NCBI GenBank assembly: GCA_963682175.1
Contig: OY821787.1
Span: 18,206,501-18,270,500, forward strand
Direction: 5' to 3'
From: Triglochin maritima
Taxonomy: Eukaryota > Streptophyta > Magnoliopsida > Alismatales > Juncaginaceae
Length of the DNA: 64,000 bases
Shown: positions 56,610 through 64,000 of the stretch, piece after piece
Numbering within the stretch: position 1 is the first letter of the stretch
How the letters are laid out: every line of letters begins with the position of its first letter
Program-made: the position numbers and the translations under genes
The notes under the pieces: generated by a model
The model's input: the letters and a program-made list of their open reading frames with translations, nothing else
The model's database searches: none
Told to the model about the DNA's origin: nothing

Positions 56610-57856
56610 TGCATTGACATGTCTAACTTCCTTTTATGAGTGATTGTGTTTTCCTTTCGACTATATCTATTTGGTTGATGTAGTTGTTCTAGCATAAAAT
56701 ATTATTCTGTCAATTGGCTGAAGATTGCTCACTCACACGAGCATTCGCCTCTGGCGCTTTTGATAGGGAGCAGAGATGAGACTGATCATGAGGAGATCTT
56801 GTATGATAGATCCAGAGCAGTTCATGATAGGACAGTCGCCTTGATTAGGAATCAAGATGAGATCCTCTATGTTGGTGAGGATTGACATGAATGTTCCCAC
56901 GATTAATGTGACATATAGAACCCAAGTGCGAGCATCACATGTGGCACCAGGTGGCACCTGTATGGTGTTAAGACGACAATGATGAAGCTCGGGTCAGGCG
57001 CAGAGGGGGTGCGACAGGACTAATACTTGTATGGTGTTGAGACACAGACATACTGTTGTGTACAGTATGATCTACCATAACATGTTTGTCATACAACATG
57101 TGCTGAGCGACCATTGGGAAGTGAAAGGATGGATCCCTGCTCCTTCACTGTTTGAGTCCAATACTTGATTGTCATTAGTTACCCTCAATGACCTTCGACG
57201 ACACCAAGAAGCAAAGGGTTGATGTGGCTACTTTGGGATGTTATCTATGACCATGAGAGATTCGGTCTAAAGAGGCATCTTCGGGAAACGAGTCAACTCT
57301 GAGTGTAATGGTTGTCTGGGGCGAAGGGAAGGTTTGACTCGACTGCACTAAAAGTATTTGCTGGGCCCAACTGTATTGGATACAGTAGCAAGTACCTTGA
57401 GGACAAGAAGGTATTCTCTCCGAGGGATCGAGATACCGTTCATGTCAAGTGAGTTTCTGAGTAAACCTGGGGAATAGTGATGTGCATTTGACTACTTAAT
57501 TATTATTTTGTGAGGATGTTGTCATTCTGGCCTTCTATTAAGGTTTCTAGTTTGAGACTCCTAATTGTAGGTGCATCACCGGTCGCACGACCCATTTGTC
57601 CGTATGATCAGAAGAGTGCATGTGTCGGGGACACAGATGATCTTGTATCGGGGATACATGATCAGAGACTTGCGTGTTGTGTATGCGTTCTAGGAGGGAG
57701 GAATAGTTGTATATATCAGGGATGTATACATGTGTGTCGGGGACACATCGAGAGCTGATATATTGCCATTGTGTGATTGTATCAGGGATATATGCATGTG
57801 TCGGGGACACAAAAGCAGATGACATGTTGTTATCATGCTATTGTGCAAGTGGGTGA
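56610..57856 (+). other. 3' non-coding region of element 3
   Basis: Reverse-complement counterpart of 14745-15998, ending in GTGCAAGTGGGTGA before the LTR. Carries hairpins at 57621-57811. No gene. Confidence 0.75.
57621..57811 (+). repeat. Hairpin array in the 3' region of element 3
   Basis: TGTGTCGGGGACACA at 57621-57635, 57733-57747 and 57797-57811; TGTATCGGGGATACA at 57644-57658. All four pair perfectly. Confidence 0.85.
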
Positions 57857-58238
57857 TATTGGATTAATCTAGGATTAGTAAGATATTTGCCCAAAGCACT
57901 GACACATGGCGCGTCCCCATTGGACTACACATTTAGGGTTTACGGTGGGGCCATCTATATAAGGAGGGGAGCCTCCCATTGGATGGATGTTCGTGTGTGC
58001 AAACCCTAGCCCCACCAAACCCTAGCCGCCACCTCTCCCTCTCTCTCCCATTCGTCCCTCCACCTCCACCAAGTCAATCCGTGGACTCTTGGGTTGTGGA
58101 CTCGTGCTTCTTCTCCAAGAGAGTAGAAGACCGACCGGTGCTCCAGAGGATTCCATGAGGTGATCGCCGATCAATTCCGCTGCCACAGGTTCTCTCCAAG
58201 AAGGTACTCCTGAACCTGTAGATCGTTATAAACTAACA
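57857..58238 (+). repeat. Copia B element 3, 3' LTR
   Basis: 382 bp, TATTGGATTAATC to AAACTAACA, directly followed by the target duplication. Confidence 0.88.
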
Positions 58239-59995
58239 CCCCTCCCTCTTCTCCTTCTCCCTCTCTCTCCTTCTCCTCATATCCCTCCGTCTCCTCTCAT
58301 TCCCTCTCTAGTGTCCTCTTTTCTCTCACCGTCCCTTCTTTATCTTCTCATCTCCCTCTCGTTCACCTCCCTCTCTCCTCTCTCCTTCTCCATCTTCTCA
58401 TCTCTCTCCTCTTATCTTTCCTCTCCTCTTTCCCCATCTCTATCTCCCTCTTATCCGTCTCCTTCTTATACCTCTCCCCCACTCACTCCTTCTACTCCTC
58501 TCGCTCTCTCTCCCTTCTTCTCCCTCCTCTCTCTTCCCTTCTATCCCTCCTCTCTCTCCTCTTCCTTATTCTTTCCTTCTCTCTCTCCCTATCCACATCC
58601 CGCTTCTCTCTTCTCTGTCTCTATCCTTCTCTCTGTCTCTCCCTTCTCCTTGTCTTCTCTACGTCCCTCTACTCTCCTTCTCTGCTCTTCTCCCTCTTCG
58701 CATCTTTCCTCCTCTCTCCTCTCTCATTGTCATTATCCTTCCCCCTTCTAATTTCCTCTCTCCTTCTATGTCTTTCTCTCTCTTCTCTCCCTCCCTCTCT
58801 CTTTATCTCTCTCTACTCTCTCCTTCTTCTTCTTCTTTCCTCTCTCTCGCTTCTCCTTTTCTCCCTCTCAATCTCTCTCCTCTCCCTTCTCTCTCTCCGT
58901 CTCTTCCTTCTATCTCTATCTACCACACTACCTCTCTACCCCTCTCTCTTCTCCCCTTTACGTCTCTCCTTCTCACCCACTCTTCCCTCTTCTGCTTCTC
59001 TCTTCTCCCTCTCCTCATCTCTACCTCCCTCGTATTACCTCTCTTTCTCCACTCCCTTCCTTCTTATCCCTCTCTCCTTATCCATCTTTCTTCTTCTTCT
59101 CTCTCGCCCTCTTCCTATCCTTCTCTATCCTCCTCTTTCCCTTCTCCTCCTCTCTCTCGGTCTCTCCCCCTCTCTCCTTCTATCCCACTCCTTCTCCCCT
59201 TATCTCTTCTCGCTCTCCCCTCTACTTCCCCTCTCTCCCTTCTCTCTCTTCCTCTTCTCTCCTCCTTCCCTCTCTTGTCTACCTCTCTCGTTCCCCCTCT
59301 CCCGCCTCTTCCATCTTCTCCTTCATTCCCTATCTCCCTCTTATCCTCTTCTCCACTCCCTCCTTTCTCGCTCTCTCTCTTCCTTCTTCTTTGTCCTCTC
59401 TCCTTTTCCCTCTACTTCTCTCGCTTCTCATTTTCTCTCCCTTTCCCTTCTTTATCCTCTATTCCTTCTCCTCCTCTCTCCTCTACTCTATTCTCCTCCT
59501 CTCTCCCTTTTCCTTCTCTCTATACTCTTCTTATCCTCTTTTCTCCACTCTCATCTCTACCTTCTCTACTATCTCTCATTCTCGCTCTCCGTCTCTCTTC
59601 TCTCTCCTTCCCCTCTCTCTTTTCTTCTCCTTGTCCTCTCTTCTCTACCTCTCCCCTCCTCGTCCCTCTTCTCCTTCTCTTTGTCTCCTTCTTCTCCCCC
59701 TCTCCTTCTTCTCTCGCCCTCTCCCTCTTGCCCCTCTCTCTTTCCCTCTCTCCTCATCTCGCATTCTCTCTCGTTCTCCCTCTTATCCACTTTCTCTTCT
59801 CCTTCTCACTCGTTCCCTCTCCTCTTATCCTCTCTCCTTCTCTCTTCTTCTACTCTGTCCCTCTCCTTCTCTCGCTCGCTTCTCCTTTTCCCTTCTCCAC
59901 TCTCCCTTCTCTCTCTACTCTCCCTTCTCTATCTCCTCTTTCTTCTCTATCTCTCTACCCTTCTCTATCTCCTCTTCTCTCGTTTCGTCTCTCCT
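58239..59995. repeat. Homopyrimidine macrosatellite, block S4
   Basis: Continuation of the monomer interrupted at 50688. Together the two parts give about 2.2 kb from the patch at 50240 to the next LTR. It ends CGTCTCTCCT before element 4. The open frames of 451, 412 and 206 codons are purine-absence artefacts; the first two run on into the LTR. Confidence 0.88.
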
Positions 59996-60378
59996 TATTG
60001 GATTAATCTAGGATTAATAAGATATTTGCCCAAAGCACTGACACATGGTGCGTCCCCATTGGACTACACATTTAGGGTTTAGGTTGGGGCCATCTATATT
60101 GGGAGGGGAGCCTCCCATTGGATGGATGTTCATGTGTGCAAACCCTAGCCCCACCAAACCCTAGCCGCCACCTCTCCCTCTCTCTCCCATTCGTCCCTCC
60201 ACCTCCACCAAGTCAATCCGTGGACTCTTTGGGTTGTGGACTCGTGCTTCTTCTCCAAGAGAGTAGAAGACCGACCGGTGCTCCAGAGGATTCCGTGAGG
60301 TGATCGCCGATCCATTCCGCTGCCACAAGTTCTCTCCAAGAAGGTACTCCTGAACCTGTAGATCGTTATAAACTAACA
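59996..60378 (+). repeat. Copia B element 4, 5' LTR
   Basis: 383 bp. The TATA box is altered: TATATTGG (60095-60102) where the other copies have TATATAAG. Confidence 0.85.
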
Positions 60379-60379
60379 T

Positions 60380-60392
60380 TGGTACCAGAGCC
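60380..60392 (+). promoter_or_regulatory. Primer-binding site of element 4
   Basis: TGGTACCAGAGCC, one base after the LTR. Confidence 0.8.
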
Positions 60393-62062
60393 ATCTTGGT
60401 CACCTCCGAAATTTTTGAGCACTTTCTTATTTCATATATGTTGAAAAAAATTCGGTTGTTTTTGAGAGAAATCGCATACATGTGTAGTTTTTTCTCTTCA
60501 TCATGAGCCTAGGGTTTGATGGCATTTTTCCTCACCCTTGCGCATGTTTTCTTGATTCATTTCATTACATGCGAATTGCATTACAAGTTTCATCATTATT
60601 TCATTCTTGCGCATAACTTAGATTTCATTTTATGCATGTACCTAAGGTTACATGTTAATCTATGTTTGTTGCGCATATTTCTTTCGTCCTTGAAGCTTGC
60701 GGCTAGAGTTTGTTTGTTCTTGATAATATGCGCATATATGTTGTTTGAAATATGATGATAATTTTACAAGAGTTAATTATTGCATGTATCATATAATGTG
60801 ATCATACATTTCGGATGGTATGATTTGATTGTACATTTTTTCTTTCTAAACTCTTGTACATACATCTAAGGTTAGATGCTTGTTGACTTATTCATGCATA
60901 TGTAATTTTTAATCATATGTGCATTTATGTGTTACCCTCCACCAAAGAATTTCGAATTTTTCTTTCCAATACAAGTAGCATAATTATTGTTGATTGCATG
61001 CTTATATTGATTAAGGAAAGATTGGGTAATTCTGAAATTTTTTGAGGGGATATTATGGGCTAGAGTTTTATTGCCTTAAAAGTATTTTTGAATGCTTTCC
61101 TTTGATGCACAAATACGTGTTGCTCTCCACCATAGAATTTCGGATTTTTTCTTTCCTAATCAAAGTAGGATAATTTTTTTTGTGCTATCATGATTATATT
61201 GATGAGGGAAAGAAGAAAAAAAATTCTGTTTTGAGAATGATTATTGTGGAGATTCCTTGTTATTACCTAACACGTTTTTTACCAATATTCGTGCACCATA
61301 AATGCATTATTTCCTTATGCTTAACTTCCTTCTTGATTGAAAGAGGTGCACACTTTATGGTATTTTTTTCATACGTCGGATTGTGCTAACGTATGGAAAG
61401 AATGTGCTTGTATGGAATGAATGGTTGCTGATTTTATTTACTGCCTTATTGAGAGTTGAGCGTAACTTCTTCATTCATTTCCATTTGCAATAGATATCGC
61501 ATGGACTGTAATATTTTTGGACTGTAATAATTATGGATTGTGGACTGTTTGTTGCCCTGAGGAGACGAGGGGCTCCTTTTATTTTTTATTATTGTGATAT
61601 TATTGCTATAAGGCTCATGCAGGTTTCCGTCTAAGAGGCTAAATCCCTACGGGGGATCCTTAGCTTGATATGGAAGTAATGTAGCAATCGATTTCTGTGT
61701 GATCTTGATTGATTTTTTTTTGAAAGGAAATGTTTTTTTGGAAGCTACATGCCTAGTGGGAGTTGCAAGGTAGAAGTGTTTTATGTAAACCACCTTGCAA
61801 CCGGCGGCAATACTTTCTTTATTTGCTGATTTACCATGATTAAACATTTTTTTTGGGTCTCTAAATCATGATGGAGCTCAATATATAGATTAGTAAAATG
61901 GCTTTATTAACTATTTCATGAGGATTTGATCGAATGCTTTATGTTTTCCTTTGGTCTGAATGCTATAGCTATTAAGTCAGTTTATTTTTTTATGACTATT
62001 GTAGCTCGTTGTATTTTATGCTAGAACTCATGTATCACTCTATGTTTTTGTCCTAGATTTTT
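60393..62062 (+). other. 5' leader of element 4
   Basis: About 1.7 kb, AT-rich, non-coding, shorter than in element 3 because the 89-bp tandem array is missing near 60910. Confidence 0.75.
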
Positions 62063-62950
62063 ATGACTGCTTCCAAAAGCATTGTCGCTGATCTGACTCG
62101 AGGAGATAAACTCAATGAAAGGAATTACGATCTGTGACATCGTAAAATTGAGTATCTCTTAGAGGATCAGGACATGTAAGAAAATATAACCCAAACTATG
62201 TCTCCCCCCGAGAAGGGGAACACTACGTAGCATCGCATAAATATGGATGTCTATAATGCATGGAAAAAGAAAGACCATATTGCTCTCATTACAATTCTAA
62301 GTTCGATGCGAGATGATCTGCTACTACGGTTCGAAAAATTGCGAACTGCAAAGGCCTTGTGGGAAGCTGTGAAGTTTCAGTACGGAGTGACCTCCGTCAC
62401 AAGGGCCCGCCAGCTTGGGCTCATGTTTGATGGGTATAAAATGCGCCAAGGTCACACGATGAGGCAGCATATTACCGCAATGTCAAACATGATAAGCTAG
62501 CTGAGCGCTGCCGGTCGTGCTAAGACCGATGAGGAGCTAGTGTCTGCTCTCATCAAGTCATTGTCTTCGAAGAGTTGGGAGCATATGAAGGTCCATCTGA
62601 CTCATGCTGATGACATCAGGACTTTTGACCAGGCCGCAAAACACCTAGAGCTGGAGGAGGACCGCATGCTTGCGGAAGCCCCTCTAACTGAAGTGTTTGC
62701 TGCTGAAGCTGGCGCTCCTCGGAGGAGTGCAGGTTTTAAGCGCAAAAAAGATAGAGCTCAGGGTTTTAAAGGCAAGAAGGGTGCAAATAAGAACAAAACA
62801 GAAAACAAAGCTGGAAAGAAACGACCTCGAGGATCCAGAGGTGGGAAAGATAAGTCTAATGTGACTTGTTTTAACTGCCGAAAGACTGGACATTTTGCTC
62901 GTGAGTGCACTGAGGAAAAGGTAATTTCTGTGTGTAATCCCTTAAATTGT
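62063..62950 (+). pseudogene. Copia B element 4: gag with stops shared with element 3
   Basis: MTASKSIVADLTRGDKLNER is open here. Stops follow: TGA for the Trp codon after YDL, TAA after DQDM, TAG before HRINMDVYNAW (private) and TAG before LSAAGRAKTDEE. Readable core: 62243-62500 and 62540-62950 with LWEAVKFQYGVTSVTRARQ, SALIKSLSSKSWEHMKV and CFNCRKTGHFAREC. Three of these stops occur at the same positions in element 3 but not in element 1. Confidence 0.86.
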
Positions 62951-64000
62951 AACGTGACTAGTTCTGTGATGCTCACTGATCACTCTCCTGTGTGGATTGT
63001 GGATTCAGGTGCCACGGACCATGTAACAATGGATCGTTCTGCCTTCGTGGAATAACGTCGTGTTCCAAGTGGGAGGCGAATAAACATGGCGAACAACACT
63101 AGCATTGAAGTTCTTGGAGTTGGCACATGCAAAGTGGCTTTGCGAAGTGGCCGGATCCTATTACTTCACGACGTGTTGTATGCACCAGCTATACGGCGAA
63201 ATATTATTTCTGTTGTTGTTTTGATGAGACATGGTTTTAAAGTTGTTTTTTGAGAACAATGATATGGGTTTATACCTTGCTAACATTTATTATGGACGTG
63301 CCTTTCTTTCAGATGGTTTTATTGTGTTGGACGCAATTTATGATTTCAATCGTAATACTAGTGCCTTTATGAGCCAAAGTTCCATGAATAAAGATTCAGT
63401 TATGTGGCATGCTAGACTAGGTCACATTGGTGTTGACCGGATGAACAGGTTGGCAAAGGACCGTATTAGGAGAATACTCCAAATTTGAATTGCCAACTTG
63501 TGAATCTTGTCTAGCTTGAAATGCAACTAGAAAACTGTTCGGAAAAGCCATTAGGGTTACTTCTCCTTTAGAACTAATTCCCTCGGATATTTGTGGACCT
63601 TTGAATGTGCGTACTAGACATGGACAAAGTTACTTCATCACATTTATTGATGACTACACTAGATATGGTCATATTTATCTTATTTCTCACAAGTCAGAAG
63701 CTCTAGAATGCTTTAAGAGATTCATGAGCTTGGTAGAGAATCAATTGGATAATAAGATAAAAACTATCAGAACGGACAGAGGTGGGAGTATCTCTCCATA
63801 ATGTTTAAAGAGTTATGTGATGAAAAGGGGAAATCTAGACAACTCACTATGCCTTATACTCCTCAGCAAAATAGTGTTGGAGAGAGAAGGAATAGAACGT
63901 TGCTAGACATGGTTAGATCCATAATGGCGCATGCGAGCTTGCCAATTTCGTTTTGGGGAGATGCTCTAATGATTGTTGCCTATATCCTCAATAGAGTTCC
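62951..64000 (+). pseudogene. Copia B element 4: protease and integrase, partial
   Basis: The protease motif WIVDSGATDHVTMD (Asp-Ser-Gly at 63002-63010) is intact, the only unaltered protease signature among the family B copies here; a TAA follows at about 63052. A 1-base T-run expansion near 63245, shared with element 3, shifts the frame. The frame 63231-63488 has [15 protein letters not shown]; 63601-63801 has the [12 protein letters not shown] block; a deletion in the second catalytic block (near 63785) shifts the frame again. The rest lies beyond the window. Confidence 0.83.

Larger units (their letters stand above)
50689..58238 (+). mobile_element. Copia B element 3, complete from LTR to LTR, with target duplication
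   Basis: 5' LTR 50689-51054, interior 51055-57856, 3' LTR 57857-58238. The flanking 5 bp are identical: CCCCT at 50684-50688 and 58239-58243, and removing the element rebuilds a normal satellite phrase. LTR ends are TA...CA. Between the two LTRs I count about ten substitutions in 366 bp and one 16-bp indel. Coding capacity is ruined by many stops, by a protease deletion and by absence of RNase H. Confidence 0.92.
59996..64000 (+). mobile_element. Copia B element 4, 5' part (runs off the window)
   Basis: 5' LTR, primer site, leader, gag, protease and part of integrase. Inserted in the satellite at a different monomer position from element 3. The 3' half and the second LTR lie outside, so a target duplication cannot be checked. 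Confidence 0.88.

Overview
The window looks like nuclear DNA of a flowering plant, from a heterochromatic, gene-poor region. Every protein-coding trace I recognise belongs to a plant transposon family: two Ty1/copia families, a Ty3/gypsy gag of Athila/Tat type and an Ac-like hAT transposase. The copia primer-binding sites match plant initiator Met-tRNA. I see no intact host gene, no rRNA or tRNA gene and no CRISPR. The species cannot be told from the sequence.

Layout. 1-14361 is a nest of decayed LTR-like copies of one family ('C'), in both orientations. They surround a broken hAT transposase (about 2860-4453), a 1731-bp solo LTR with perfect 5-bp target duplications (4454-6184), a degraded LTR of copia family A (9375-10760) and one unrecognised reading frame (12263-12607). 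14362-27398 (minus strand) is a tandem pair of copia family B elements sharing a middle LTR (LTR-element 1-LTR-element 2-LTR). 27399-59995 was largely one homopyrimidine macrosatellite, about 13.7 kb in four blocks, with a monomer near 2.35 kb. It has been split by a copia family A composite (32084-41615), a gypsy gag fragment (43173-45035) and a complete copia B element (element 3, 50689-58238, target duplication CCCCT). A further copia B element (element 4) starts at 59996 and runs off the end.

How the parts relate. All the copia elements carry breaks and none looks autonomous. The three family B copies whose 3' end is visible lack the whole RNase H domain at the same join. Elements 3 and 4 also share three gag stop codons and one frameshift, although they entered different satellite positions. 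This suggests a defective lineage copied in trans. Their 3' non-coding region carries an array of small hairpins whose base pairing is kept by compensatory changes.

The very long open frames in the satellite, up to about 1500 codons, are not genes: a strand made of C and T cannot contain a stop codon. The most unusual items are the homopyrimidine macrosatellite with a strand-switch hairpin in each monomer, the covarying hairpin array of family B, and the clusters of GGTCGACCG palindromes found in unrelated LTRs.
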